DNA of 64,000 nucleotides, from contig NZ_PZJX01000005.1 of the NCBI RefSeq assembly GCF_003034915.1, positions 124,001 through 188,000 on the forward strand. The letters are read 5' to 3'. The notes beneath the pieces were generated by a model. The model was not told where the DNA came from and ran no database searches. It saw only the letters and a program-made list of their open reading frames with translations. Below are positions 53,944 to 62,705 of the stretch, one piece after another. This DNA is from Mesorhizobium helmanticense (GTDB taxonomy: Bacteria > Pseudomonadota > Alphaproteobacteria > Rhizobiales > Rhizobiaceae). Each line of letters begins with the position of its first letter. Within the stretch, counting starts at the first letter, position 1. A program made the position numbers and the translations under genes.

Positions 53944-54567
53944 ATGAGCCGTTCGTGGTCGCGGCGGCCGCGCCGACGGTACGCTCCGCCGCGGCCGCCA
54001 AGCCTGTGGCGCAGGCTGGTGGACTACGGGCTGACCGTCATTGCCCTTGGTCCGTTGATCCTCCTGGCCGCACGCCTCGACCGGATCGAGACACGCAAGA
54101 CGGAAGGGGCGGCGATCGTCAACGATGGCGATACGATCACGCTGGGCACCGAGCGCATCCGCATGCGCGGCATCGACGCGCCGGAATATTCGCAAATCTG
54201 CCGCAGGGACGGCGCCGACTATGCCTGCGGCAAGCTGGCGCGACAGTCGCTGGTGCGACTGATATCCGGCAAACCCGTCTCCTGCACCGGCTGGCAGCGC
54301 GACCGCTACGGAAGGCTGCTCGGCGAGTGCAAGGCCGGCGGCAAGGATCTCAATCGCGCCCAGGTCGAAGCCGGCTGGGCGATCGCCTATGGCGACTTCG
54401 AAACTGAGCAAGCTGCCGCGCGTAGCGGCAAGGCCGGCATCTGGGCCGGCACCTTCGACGAACCGCATGATTGGCGCGAGAGCCACGGTCACGAAATGGT
54501 CGAAAGGAAGCACGGCACTCTGGCTTCGATCGGCGACGCCTTGCGAGAAATTTTTCGCTTCTGGTGA
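53944..54567 (+). CDS. Thermonuclease (SNase-like) family protein
   Basis: A 207-residue protein with an N-terminal hydrophobic helix (signal or anchor, about residues 25-43) and a staphylococcal-nuclease-like domain. The catalytic pattern is visible as NDGDTITL, RMRGIDAPEYSQ, and DRYGRLLGEC. It is probably a periplasmic or membrane-tethered nuclease. It has its own 75-bp divergent promoter region shared with the kinase gene; the GST gene follows 48 bp later. Confidence 0.85.
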   Translation: MSRSWSRRPRRRYAPPRPPSLWRRLVDYGLTVIALGPLILLAARLDRIETRKTEGAAIVNDGDTITLGTERIRMRGIDAPEYSQICRRDGADYACGKLARQSLVRLISGKPVSCTGWQRDRYGRLLGECKAGGKDLNRAQVEAGWAIAYGDFETEQAAARSGKAGIWAGTFDEPHDWRESHGHEMVERKHGTLASIGDALREIFRFW

Positions 54568-54615
54568 TGACAACCCTATAGTTGTCGCAACGAGCCAGAG
54601 GACTGGGAGGATGGA

Positions 54616-55227
54616 ATGAAGCTCTTCGACGGCGGCCGCGCCCCCAACCCACGGCGGGTTCGCGTTTTCCTCGCCGAGAAGGGGCTGGAGGTCCCTCTGG
54701 TGTCCGTTGACATGGGCGCGCTGGAGCACAGGCAGCAGCCGGTCAGCTCGCGCAACCCGCTGCAGCGTTTGCCGGTGCTCGAACTCGACGATGGCACAAT
54801 CATCACCGAATCCGTCGCCATCTGCCGCTATTTCGAGGAACTGCATCCGGAGCCGGCGCTGTTCGGACGCGGCGCGCTTGGCAAGGCCAGGGTCGAGATG
54901 TGGCAAAGGCGCATTGAGCTCAACCTGCTCGTTTGCGTCGCCGCCGCGTTCCGGCACATTCACCCGGCGATGAAGGATTGGGAGATTCCGCAAATCCCCG
55001 AATGGGGCGAGGCCAACAAGCCGAAAGCCGTCGAGTTCCTGAGGCTGCTCGACGGCGAACTGGCGCAACGGGAATTTGTCGCCGGCGACGCCTATTCGAT
55101 CGCCGACATCACCGGGCTGATCGCCATCGACTTCATGAAGCCGGCGCGGATCAGGGTGCCGGATGACTGCGCCAACGTGCTGCGCTGGCATCAGGCGATC
55201 TCAAGCCGGCCAAGCGCCGCCGCCTGA
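54616..55227 (+). CDS. Glutathione S-transferase family protein
   Basis: A 203-residue protein with a thioredoxin-fold N-terminal domain (RAPNPRRVRVFLAEKGLEV; substrate-contacting LPVLELDDGTIITESVAI) and an all-helical C-terminal domain containing the N-capping FVAGDAYSIADITGL motif. It probably conjugates or reduces small electrophiles. GGGAGG precedes the ATG. The uracil-DNA glycosylase-like gene begins 2 bp after its stop, so the two are likely cotranscribed. Confidence 0.88.
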   Translation: MKLFDGGRAPNPRRVRVFLAEKGLEVPLVSVDMGALEHRQQPVSSRNPLQRLPVLELDDGTIITESVAICRYFEELHPEPALFGRGALGKARVEMWQRRIELNLLVCVAAAFRHIHPAMKDWEIPQIPEWGEANKPKAVEFLRLLDGELAQREFVAGDAYSIADITGLIAIDFMKPARIRVPDDCANVLRWHQAISSRPSAAA

Positions 55228-55229
55228 GA

Positions 55230-55859
55230 ATGGGCCTCGGAATGCGCGAAGAACTCGACAGTTTCACGGCGAGAGTACGCGCCTGCCGCATCTGCGTAGA
55301 AAATCCGATTGGCCGGCCGTTGCCGCACGAGCCGCGCCCGGTACTGAGACCCTCGCCGAGCGCCCGCATCCTGATTGCCAGCCAGGCGCCAGGCACCAAG
55401 GTGCATATATCAGGCATGCCGTTCACCGACGCGTCCGGCGATCGGCTGCGGAACTGGCTGGGCGTCAGCAGCGAAGAGTTCTACGACACTTCAAAATTCG
55501 CCATCGTGCCGATGGGCTTCTGCTTTCCGGGCCAGGATGCCAAGGGCGGCGACCTGCCGCCGCGCCGTGAATGTGCACCGGCATGGCGCGCGCCGCTGAT
55601 GGCGCTGATGGCGCGCATCGACCTCGTGCTGACGATCGGCATCTATGCGCAATCCTGGCATATGGGTGTCGCACGCCGCCCGTCGCTGACGGAGACGGTG
55701 ATGGACTGGCGGGCGATCTGGGATGCACCCGGCAACCCGAAAGTGCTGCCGCTGCCGCACCCCTCGTGGCGCAACACCGGCTGGCTGAAGCGCAACCCGT
55801 GGTTTGAAATGGATTTGCTGCCATTTCTGCGGTCGGAAATCCGCTATCGCCTCGGCTGA
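55230..55859 (+). CDS. Uracil-DNA glycosylase superfamily protein
   Basis: A 209-residue protein of the UDG fold. The N-terminal active-site region reads SQAPGTKVHISGMPFTDASG (compare GEAPG...GxPFxGxxG in family 4/5 enzymes), and LPLPHPSWRN is the DNA-intercalating HPS motif. Only part of the Cys set that binds an Fe-S cluster in family 4 is visible (CRIC near residue 16), so the cluster is probably absent. The start may be 55230 or the ATG at 55242. Base specificity is not certain. Confidence 0.8.
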   Translation: MGLGMREELDSFTARVRACRICVENPIGRPLPHEPRPVLRPSPSARILIASQAPGTKVHISGMPFTDASGDRLRNWLGVSSEEFYDTSKFAIVPMGFCFPGQDAKGGDLPPRRECAPAWRAPLMALMARIDLVLTIGIYAQSWHMGVARRPSLTETVMDWRAIWDAPGNPKVLPLPHPSWRNTGWLKRNPWFEMDLLPFLRSEIRYRLG

Positions 55860-56049
55860 GGTGTCAGCAAGAAAACACTCGCTTTTGTGCCATTTGGCAG
55901 AATTTCTTTCTTGTGAAAGGCCAAAATAAGAGGGACTATAGCCAATCTATTCCCCAAAACGCATCGCGTTGAAGGGAACATTTGACGCGCTTTGAATTCT
56001 TGTTTTGTGCACGTCGTTCTCCCGGCGACAGGCACCAGGGGAGCACCCA

Positions 56050-56541
56050 ATGGACCGCCTTGACAGAAAAATTCTTCGCCTCCTGCAGGAGGACGCGACG
56101 CTCGCGGTCGCCGATGTCGCCAAGAAAGTCGGGCTGTCGACGACGCCCTGCTGGCGACGCATCCAGAAGCTCGAGGAGGAAGGCGTGATCAAGCGGCGCG
56201 TCGCCATCCTCGACCACGAGAAGGTCAATGTGCGCGTCACCGTCTTCGTATCGATCCGCACCAATTCACACAGCCATGAATGGCTGCGGCGTTTTTCGGA
56301 GGTCATCCAGGAATTTCCTGAAGTGGTCGAGTTCTACCGTATGAGCGGCGACGTCGACTATCTCTTGCGCGTGGTGGTGCCCGACATTGCCGCCTATGAC
56401 GCCTTCTACAAGCGGCTGATCGCCAAGATCGAAATCCGCGACGTGTCGTCGTCTTTCGCCATGGAGCAGATCAAATACACGACTGAAATGCCGCTCGACT
56501 ATATGGTGCTCGATAAGGAATCGGGTGCCAACGCTGCCTGA
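56050..56541 (+). CDS. Lrp/AsnC-family transcriptional regulator
   Basis: A 163-residue regulator with an N-terminal winged helix-turn-helix (MDRLDRKILRLLQEDATLAV, VAKKVGLSTTPCWRRIQKLE) and a C-terminal RAM ligand-binding domain (about 70-150, EFYRMSGDVDYLLRVVVPD). I chose ATG 56050, preceded by GGGGAG; an upstream in-frame ATG would add 15 residues without homology. It likely senses an amino acid. No divergent target gene is adjacent. Confidence 0.9.
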   Translation: MDRLDRKILRLLQEDATLAVADVAKKVGLSTTPCWRRIQKLEEEGVIKRRVAILDHEKVNVRVTVFVSIRTNSHSHEWLRRFSEVIQEFPEVVEFYRMSGDVDYLLRVVVPDIAAYDAFYKRLIAKIEIRDVSSSFAMEQIKYTTEMPLDYMVLDKESGANAA

Positions 56542-56552
56542 GGTTCGGTCGC

Positions 56553-57125
56553 TTAGTTCTTCTTTTTGTTGAGGAAACTCCACGGCGAATTCACCGGCAG
56601 CGTGATCGTGTCCGGCACCTTATCGACCCCCACCACCTCGGCCTTGCGCATCGTGTAGCCCGACTGGATGACGCTGACGCCGTCGAGGATGAAAAGCTGG
56701 CTTTTCTCCATGCCTGGCTTCAAGGCGCCGGTGACGGAGACGGGCTGGTAGGCCTCCGACATCGTGTAGGGATGGGCAGGGGTGACCAGCACGATCTGAT
56801 TGGGCGGCGGCGTCGGCATGTGGCTGCAAGCGCCCGTCCAGGGCACCAGCAGGAACTGATAGACGAGGTCGCCGTCACGGTCGACCGGTAGCGCATAGCC
56901 TGCAAGCTGGACGGTCTTGTCCTGCAAATCGAGCGACAGCGTCTCTCCATGATCGGGCATTTTTGCCGCGATCATCGGCAGTCCGACGCTTTCGGCGGCG
57001 GCCTGCGTTGCGGGACGCAGATCCTTCCAGAATATGTGCGCGGTTTCCGCAGAGGCGTTTGCCGACGCGATGGGCAGCAGCAACGCGGCTGTGAAGCCCA
57101 TGGTTGATTTAAGGCGGATGCTCAT
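56553..57125 (-). CDS. DUF3299 periplasmic protein
   Basis: A 190-residue exported protein with signal peptide (MSIRLKSTMGFTAALLLPIA, cleaved near ASA) and the DUF3299 core, including LVPWTGACSHMPTPPPNQIV. Family members often lie next to transporters of the ABC/MacB type, but none is here. Function unknown. It is convergent with the Lrp gene (11 bp between stops). Confidence 0.8.
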   Translation of the reverse strand: MSIRLKSTMGFTAALLLPIASANASAETAHIFWKDLRPATQAAAESVGLPMIAAKMPDHGETLSLDLQDKTVQLAGYALPVDRDGDLVYQFLLVPWTGACSHMPTPPPNQIVLVTPAHPYTMSEAYQPVSVTGALKPGMEKSQLFILDGVSVIQSGYTMRKAEVVGVDKVPDTITLPVNSPWSFLNKKKN

Positions 57126-57211
57126 TGGCTGCTTCCCTTTGCAACCGAGTAAAGCCGCCGTTGCCGACAGCGTCAACGCCTTGGTCCAGATCGACTCCCC
57201 CAAGGAACAGA

Positions 57212-57925
57212 TCACTTGCCCTGTTTTGTCTTCGCCGCCAGTCGATTGAGTGTCTTGGCATCGGAAAGTTCCCGCACCGCATCCTTGCCGATCCACCGCG
57301 CCGTCTTGTCGGTTGAGGCAGCCAGCCTTTGCGCCAAGGCAAGGGCAGGGCCGTGCATATCCATCGAGCGCTTGCCGATCGAACGAAGAGCCCAGTTCAC
57401 GGCCTTCTTCACGAAATTGCGGCCGTCGGTGGCATGCGCTTCGATGATCGGCAGGAAGTCGAGGAAGGTTGCCGCTGGCTCTTTCTTCCGGTGGACGACC
57501 GACCATGCCATCATGGCAAAAGCCGTGCGTCGAACGAATTCCCGTTCGTCGGCCGCGAACTCGTAGATCAGTTCCCTCCAGGAGTCCGTGTCGACAAAGA
57601 GATCGGAGACACCGTCGACGATATCCCACGAGTCGAAAGACGCCGCCCATCCTCTTGCATCGGCGGCAGAAAACCGCTTCGGGTCGGCGGTGACGGAAGC
57701 GATGAACTGCGCCTCCATGATACCTGTCTGCCATAGCTCAAAGGCACGCTCATGGTTGCCCTTGATTTTCTTGGCAATCTGCCGCTGCACGCCATGCGAG
57801 ATGCCGAGCGCGCGTTCGATCTTGATGCCATAGCGCAGCATGCCGAGGCGATTCTCTTCCGAGCCGATCGAGCGCAGATGGGCGACAATTTCCTCGGCGC
57901 TGGATTGAGGCGAAAGCTCGGCCAC
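57212..57925 (-). CDS. DNA alkylation repair protein (AlkD-like HEAT-repeat)
   Basis: A 237-residue all-helical protein with HEAT-like repeats and family segments RLGMLRYGIKIERALGISHG, DSWDIVDGVSDLF and KKAVNWALRSIGKR, matching AlkD-type alkyl-base glycosylases. I chose GTG 57925 (VAELSPQ), 7 bp after the dehydrogenase stop; the open frame upstream overlaps that gene and has no homology. Activity on alkylated bases is inferred from the family. Confidence 0.82.
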   Translation of the reverse strand: MAELSPQSSAEEIVAHLRSIGSEENRLGMLRYGIKIERALGISHGVQRQIAKKIKGNHERAFELWQTGIMEAQFIASVTADPKRFSAADARGWAASFDSWDIVDGVSDLFVDTDSWRELIYEFAADEREFVRRTAFAMMAWSVVHRKKEPAATFLDFLPIIEAHATDGRNFVKKAVNWALRSIGKRSMDMHGPALALAQRLAASTDKTARWIGKDAVRELSDAKTLNRLAAKTKQGK

Positions 57926-57932
57926 CGCGAAC

Positions 57933-58802
57933 CTATTTTTCCAGTCGCGCCAGCAACGAGGACGTATCCCAGCGCTTGCCGCCCATCGCCTGCACATCCT
58001 TGTAGAACTGGTCGACAAGTGCCGTCACCGGCAGCTTGGCGCCGTTGCGGTCGGCCTCCGCCAGGCAGATGCCGAGATCCTTGCGCATCCAGTCGACGGC
58101 GAAGCCGAAATCGTACTTGCCGGCATTCATCGTCTTGTGGCGGTTCTCCATCTGCCACGAGCCGGCCGCGCCCTTGGAGATCACCTCGATGACTTTCTCG
58201 ATGTCGAGCCCGGCCTTCTTGCCGAAATGGATGCCCTCGGCCAATCCCTGGACAAGACCGGCGATGCATATCTGGTTGATCATCTTGGTGAGCTGGCCGG
58301 CACCTGCCGGTCCCATCAGCCCGACCATGCGGGCATAGGCGTCAATGACAGGCTGCGCCTTGTCGAAGGCCTTTTGTTCGCCGCCGACCATTACCGTCAG
58401 CACGCCGTTCTCGGCGCCTGCCTGGCCGCCGGAAACCGGTGCGTCGAGAAACGAAAACCCGCGTACTTGCGCCTTTTCCGCCAGTTCGCGCGCGACTTCG
58501 GCCGACGCAGTGGTGTTGTCGATGAAGATGGCTCCCTTCTTCATCGACTGGAAAGCGCCGCCACCGCCGATCGTCACTGAGCGCAGATCATCGTCGTTAC
58601 CGACGCAGGAAAAGACGAAATCCTTGCCTTCGGCAGCCTCGGCCGGTGTCGCGGCAAGGCTGCCGCCATGCTGCCCAACCCATTGCTCGGCCTTTGCCCT
58701 GGTGCGGTTGTAGACGGTGACGTCGTGGCCACCCTTGTTCCTGAGATGCCCGGCCATCGGATATCCCATCACGCCAAGACCAAGAAATGCCACCGATGCC
58801 AT
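57933..58802 (-). CDS. 3-hydroxyisobutyrate dehydrogenase-family oxidoreductase
   Basis: A 289-residue beta-hydroxyacid dehydrogenase: N-terminal Rossmann domain FLGLGVMGYPMAGHL, substrate loop FLDAPVSGGQAGAENG, and catalytic Lys in GQLTKMINQ. It may oxidise 3-hydroxyisobutyrate or reduce a related semialdehyde; the substrate is not certain. The ATG at 58802 begins directly at the Rossmann fold. It is followed 7 bp later by the AlkD-like gene. Confidence 0.87.
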   Translation of the reverse strand: MASVAFLGLGVMGYPMAGHLRNKGGHDVTVYNRTRAKAEQWVGQHGGSLAATPAEAAEGKDFVFSCVGNDDDLRSVTIGGGGAFQSMKKGAIFIDNTTASAEVARELAEKAQVRGFSFLDAPVSGGQAGAENGVLTVMVGGEQKAFDKAQPVIDAYARMVGLMGPAGAGQLTKMINQICIAGLVQGLAEGIHFGKKAGLDIEKVIEVISKGAAGSWQMENRHKTMNAGKYDFGFAVDWMRKDLGICLAEADRNGAKLPVTALVDQFYKDVQAMGGKRWDTSSLLARLEK

Positions 58803-58837
58803 AGGCTTACCTTCCACAGAAACAGAATTCGCTGCGG

Positions 58838-58880
58838 AAGCTCTAGCGCATGGCCCGGAAAATCGGAATCGATTTTTGGA
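58838..58880. repeat. Possible remnant of another rhizobial intergenic repeat
   Basis: The sequence CTCTAGCGCATGGCCCGGAA followed by AATCGGAATCGATTTTTGG resembles a palindromic element I recall as common in Mesorhizobium intergenic regions. Only one copy is in this window, so it cannot be confirmed here. Confidence 0.35.
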
Positions 58881-58900
58881 GCGGCCGGCGCCGGACCGCA

Positions 58901-59722
58901 TCAGCGTTTCAGGTGAATGGTGATCCGGCGCTCGATCCATTCGATCGCGTGGCGCAATATCTCGACCATCACCAGATAGACGATGGCGACCCAGATATAG
59001 GCCTGGATGTCGAACGAGTTGGCAAAGGCAAGCTTGGCCTGGCCCATCAAGTCATAGACTGTGATGATGGCGACGATGGCGGAGGCCTTGATCATCAGGA
59101 TGAGTTCGTTGCCATAGGGCCGCAAGGCGACGATCAGTGCCTGCGGCAGGATGATCTTGCGCAGCGTCTGCAATTTGTGCAGCCCAAGCGAGGCAGCACC
59201 TTCCCACTGGCCCCTTGGAACGCTCTCGATGGCGCCGCGCAGGATTTCCGCCTGGTAAGCGGCCGTGTTGAGCGCAAAGGCGAAGACGCCACAGTAGAAC
59301 GCTTCGCGGAAGAACCACCACAGCCCAATCGTTTGGAGCTCTGGCCTGAACGACCCCAACCCGTAGTAGACCAGAAAGGTCTGGACCAGCAGCGGCGTGC
59401 CCCGGAAGAAGTAGACATAACAATAGGCCAGGCCGGAAAGAACAGGGTTCTTCGACATGCGGCCATAGGCGACCGGCACCGACAGGATGGCGCCAAGCAC
59501 CATCGAAATGGCGACCAGCGATAGTGTGACTTCCAGCCCTTTCAGATAGGCCGGTGCATATTTGGCGAAGAATTCGGCGTTCCAGGCAAAGACCAAATAG
59601 GCAACGATGCCCAGGCCGAAAGCGATCCACAGACTAACAAGCGCGTAGCCGATGATGCGGCTGCGCGGCCAGCCTCGCGCCTGTGGCGGCGGCCGTTCGA
59701 CGATTGCGGCTGTGACGCTCAT
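58901..59722 (-). CDS. Polar amino-acid ABC transporter permease (HisM-like)
   Basis: A 273-residue inner-membrane permease with five or six helices and the EAA-type cytoplasmic loop EILRGAIESVPRGQWEGAAS followed by LG...ILPQA. It belongs to the His/Lys/Arg/Orn or general polar-amino-acid family. The ATG at 59722 overlaps the HisQ-like gene stop by 4 bp. No ATPase gene follows in the operon. Confidence 0.9.
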   Translation of the reverse strand: MSVTAAIVERPPPQARGWPRSRIIGYALVSLWIAFGLGIVAYLVFAWNAEFFAKYAPAYLKGLEVTLSLVAISMVLGAILSVPVAYGRMSKNPVLSGLAYCYVYFFRGTPLLVQTFLVYYGLGSFRPELQTIGLWWFFREAFYCGVFAFALNTAAYQAEILRGAIESVPRGQWEGAASLGLHKLQTLRKIILPQALIVALRPYGNELILMIKASAIVAIITVYDLMGQAKLAFANSFDIQAYIWVAIVYLVMVEILRHAIEWIERRITIHLKR

Positions 59723-60438
59723 CGTTGCGCCTCCCGCTTTCCCAGCGAGCGCAAAATGGCATTGGTGGCGAATGACGACAGGACGGCCAGGACAAGAAAG
59801 ACCAGCGCCGCGACGCTGTAGAACAGAAACGAATGTTTGGTGACGCGGGCGGCCACACCGGCGTTGCGCAGCGTTTCGGCAAGGCCGACGATCGACACGA
59901 GCGATGTGTCCTTGAGCAAAGCGAGCCAGCAGTTTTCGAGGCCGGGAAAGGCGATGCGAAGCAACTGCGGCAAGATCACCTTGCGCATCGTTTGCCAGCT
60001 CGAAAGGCCAAGCGCGTAGCTGCCCTCATACTGGCCCTTTGGTATCGCGCGGAAAGCGGAAAGAAAAACCTCGCTGGCATAGGATGAGAAGATCAGGGCA
60101 AGCACGATCATGCCGGCGACGAAGCCGTTGACGTCGATGGTCGCTTCGGGCCGGAAATATCTGATGAGATGCTGCAGCAGAATCGGCATGCCGAAAAAGA
60201 ACAGGAAAAGCGTCACCAGTTCCGGCAGGCCGCGGAAGATTGTCGTGTAGACGTTGGCGGCGAGGCGCAACGAAGGTTCTTCTGATTGCTTGCCCAGCGC
60301 TATGAAGAAACCGATCGTCAGGCCGATGGGCAGCGTGGCCAGCGCAAGCGCGACGGTGACCATCGCACCAGAAGCAATGTCGTCAAGCCAGCCATCCGGT
60401 CCCCAACTGAGAAGCGTCCATATGCTCTGGCTCGGCAT
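59719..60438 (-). CDS. Polar amino-acid ABC transporter permease (HisQ-like)
   Basis: A 239-residue permease, partner of the HisM-like protein, with the EAA loop EVFLSAFRAIPKGQYEGSYA followed by LGLSS. It has five predicted helices. It lies 80 bp after the substrate-binding protein gene, with a strong hairpin between them, and is coupled to the next permease by a 4-bp overlap. Confidence 0.9.
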   Translation of the reverse strand: MPSQSIWTLLSWGPDGWLDDIASGAMVTVALALATLPIGLTIGFFIALGKQSEEPSLRLAANVYTTIFRGLPELVTLFLFFFGMPILLQHLIRYFRPEATIDVNGFVAGMIVLALIFSSYASEVFLSAFRAIPKGQYEGSYALGLSSWQTMRKVILPQLLRIAFPGLENCWLALLKDTSLVSIVGLAETLRNAGVAARVTKHSFLFYSVAALVFLVLAVLSSFATNAILRSLGKREAQR

Positions 60439-60481
60439 GGATCGGTCTTAATCTCCGTGACGGTTCCCAAGACGAGGATGG

Positions 60482-60508
60482 ACGACGGCGGGGTATCCCC
60501 GCCGTCGT
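60482..60508 (-). terminator. Hairpin between binding-protein and permease genes
   Basis: ACGACGGCGGGG (60482-60493) pairs perfectly with CCCCGCCGTCGT (60497-60508), loop TAT. No T-run on the minus strand. Such intercistronic hairpins often raise binding-protein expression over the permeases by mRNA protection or partial termination. Confidence 0.6.
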
Positions 60509-60518
60509 GACCGAGTTG

Positions 60519-61304
60519 TCAGGATTCGCCGCCGTAGACGTCGAACTTGAAGTACTTGTCGTTGATTTCCTTGTATTTTCCATTGGCGCGGATGGCGTCG
60601 ATGGCGGCATTGAACTGGTTGACCAAATCGGTTTCGCCCTTGCGCACGGCGATACCGGCGCCAGGTCCAAAGATTTCGACCGGCTGCGGGTTCGGCGTGC
60701 CGAGGATCTTGCAGCAGGCGCCGTCCGGCGTGTCGAGCCATTGGCTCAGCACGACGATGTCGTCTTCAATGGCGTCAAGACGGCCATTGGCGAGATCGGC
60801 CTGCTCCTCGGGGCTGCTCGGATAGCCCTTGATGGTGCTGTCCGTGTAGGTCTTCGAGGCATAGTTGAAGTGCGTTGTCGTGGTGGCAACGCCGACGGTC
60901 TTGCCAGCCAGATCCTCCTTGGTCACGCCCTTCAGCGTGGTGTCTTTCGGTGCGGCGAGTGCCGAGGGAGTGTTGTAGTATTTGTGGGTGAAGTCGACCT
61001 TCTCGGCTCGTTCCGGCGTGATCGACATCGAAGCGACGATGGCGTCGAACTTGCCGGCCTGGAGTGCCGGGATGATGCCATCCCAATCCTGTGCAACGAA
61101 GGTACATTTCACCTTCATCTCGTCGCAAAGCGCCTTGGCGATGTCGATGTCGAAGCCTACGAGCTGGCCGTCGGCGGTAAGGTTGTTGAACGGGGGGTAG
61201 GCACCTTCAGTGCCGATTCTCAAGGTTTTTTCCTGAGCCTGGGCAACGCCAAGCGTCAGCAGCGCCGCCGATGCGGCGAGCGCTATACGCAGTGCAATAC
61301 GCAT
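60519..61304 (-). CDS. Amino-acid ABC transporter substrate-binding protein (HisJ/ArgT-like)
   Basis: A 261-residue periplasmic binding protein. A signal peptide (about residues 1-23, ending AQA) precedes a type II SBP fold with LRIGTEGAYPPFNNLTADGQ, GFDIDIAKALCDEMKVKC and the two-lobe hinge region DLAGKTVGVATTT. The ligand is probably a basic or polar amino acid. AGAGAGGA lies before the ATG at 61304. It leads the three-gene operon. Confidence 0.92.
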   Translation of the reverse strand: MRIALRIALAASAALLTLGVAQAQEKTLRIGTEGAYPPFNNLTADGQLVGFDIDIAKALCDEMKVKCTFVAQDWDGIIPALQAGKFDAIVASMSITPERAEKVDFTHKYYNTPSALAAPKDTTLKGVTKEDLAGKTVGVATTTTHFNYASKTYTDSTIKGYPSSPEEQADLANGRLDAIEDDIVVLSQWLDTPDGACCKILGTPNPQPVEIFGPGAGIAVRKGETDLVNQFNAAIDAIRANGKYKEINDKYFKFDVYGGES

Positions 61305-61515
61305 GATAGTCCTCTCTTTATGGTCCCGGCCGTCGTCCCTAACGGCTCTGTGGGCGGTGCTTTTGACCGCCCGCTGGCGCAATACTCCCAATATTTTCCA
61401 AGAAAAAGCAACTGCAAAACCGTCAGTTGCGGGATTTGTATTCCCGGAAAATGCTGACGCTGGGGCAGGCGCGGGGGAAAGGAAAGCGGCGACCGAGTGG
61501 TCTTCCGGCGTGCCG

Positions 61516-62025
61516 TCAGCGCGTCAAACCCGTCGTGCGCTCGACGAAGTCGGCAATTGATTTCGTGTCGTCGAGATCAAAGACCGGCAGGCTTTCGCCG
61601 GAGACTGCAAAGTCGGCTGCGACGGCGACGATATGCGGATCGCCTGTCGAAAGCGGTGTCCTGTCCCTGGCCTCCAGACGCCGCGTCTCGATCTTGTTGT
61701 GCGTCTCGCGCTTGTAGCCTTCGACCAGCACGATGTCGGATGGCGCCAGCCGCGACAGGATTTCGTCCAGCTCTGGTTCGTCCTCACCGCGCAATTCGTG
61801 CATCAGCGCCCAGCGCCTGCCCGAAACGATGGCGACTTCCGTAGCCCCGGCGTGCCTGTGGCGAAAGCTGTCGGTCCCCGGCGTGTCGATGTCGAAATCG
61901 TGATGGGCGTGCTTGACCGTCGAGACTTTCCAGCCGCGCCGGGCAAGTTCGGTGACCAGCTTTTCGGTCAGTGTGGTCTTGCCGGAATTCTTCCAGCCGG
62001 TGATGCCGAAGACGCGTCTCATCAT
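61516..62025 (-). CDS. mobB: Molybdopterin-guanine dinucleotide biosynthesis adaptor protein
   Basis: A 169-residue P-loop GTPase-like protein with GWKNSGKTTLTEKL near the N-terminus (starting MMRRVFGITG), KHAHHDFDIDTPGTDSFRH and DIVLVEGYKRE. It assists MobA in attaching GMP to molybdopterin. Its ATG (62025) overlaps the mobA stop by 4 bp. Confidence 0.92.
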   Translation of the reverse strand: MMRRVFGITGWKNSGKTTLTEKLVTELARRGWKVSTVKHAHHDFDIDTPGTDSFRHRHAGATEVAIVSGRRWALMHELRGEDEPELDEILSRLAPSDIVLVEGYKRETHNKIETRRLEARDRTPLSTGDPHIVAVAADFAVSGESLPVFDLDDTKSIADFVERTTGLTR

Positions 62026-62654
62026 GGCTTAATGCTCTGCAACAGACGCGCGGCCGCCGCAAGATCGTCTGGTGTATTGATGTTGAAGAACGGGTCGATC
62101 TCGTGCTCGCCGGATTTCAGCAGCGAAAACTCCACCTCGACAAAGCCATGCCGGTCGATGAAGGCGGAGACACGCCTGATGTCCTCGTCGACCAGGAAAC
62201 GCCGCAGGGCCGCGCGCGCCTCTGTCGGCCAGAGCGCGAAGGTCGGATGCCATTTGCCACCCGAACAGGCTACTGCAATCGAACCGGGCCGTGCGCCGGC
62301 CGCCGCGACCAGCCGTTCAACCAGATCCCGCGGCAGCAAGGGCGTGTCGCCGGCAGCTGTGGCGAGTGTTTCGCTGGCCGTGTTGGCGGCAGCCCACTCG
62401 AGGCCGGTCAGGATACCGGCAAGCGGGCCGGCAAAGCCTTCCACCACATCGGCAAGCACCGGAAGTCCAATCCCGGCAAACCGTGCAGGATCGCCATTGG
62501 CGCTGAGCGCCAGCGGTCCGACCTGCGGCGCAAAGCGCGAGACGGCATGGCCCAACAGGCTGTCGCCGCCAAGCGCAAGCAGGCTCTTGTCGCCGCCGCC
62601 CATTCGCCGCGACCGGCCACCGGCCAGAATGATCCCTGCAATGTCTTGGCCCAT
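62022..62654 (-). CDS. mobA: Molybdenum cofactor guanylyltransferase
   Basis: A 210-residue nucleotidyltransferase with the signature ILAGGRSRRMGGGDKSLL, the Mg-binding region AAGDTPLLPRDLVERL, and FNINTPDDL near the C-terminus. It transfers GMP from GTP to molybdopterin. I chose the ATG at 62654 (MGQDIAGII); an ATG at 62672 adds six residues. It is coupled to mobB. Confidence 0.92.
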   Translation of the reverse strand: MGQDIAGIILAGGRSRRMGGGDKSLLALGGDSLLGHAVSRFAPQVGPLALSANGDPARFAGIGLPVLADVVEGFAGPLAGILTGLEWAAANTASETLATAAGDTPLLPRDLVERLVAAAGARPGSIAVACSGGKWHPTFALWPTEARAALRRFLVDEDIRRVSAFIDRHGFVEVEFSLLKSGEHEIDPFFNINTPDDLAAAARLLQSIKP

Positions 62655-62705
62655 CGTCAGCTGCCTATACATCCGTTACAATCGGACGGTCTTCAACGAT
62701 TGGGC

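Noticed and set aside
60507..61457. Plus-strand frame of 316 codons opposite the substrate-binding protein
   Set aside because: Composition and position show it to be antisense to a well-supported gene.
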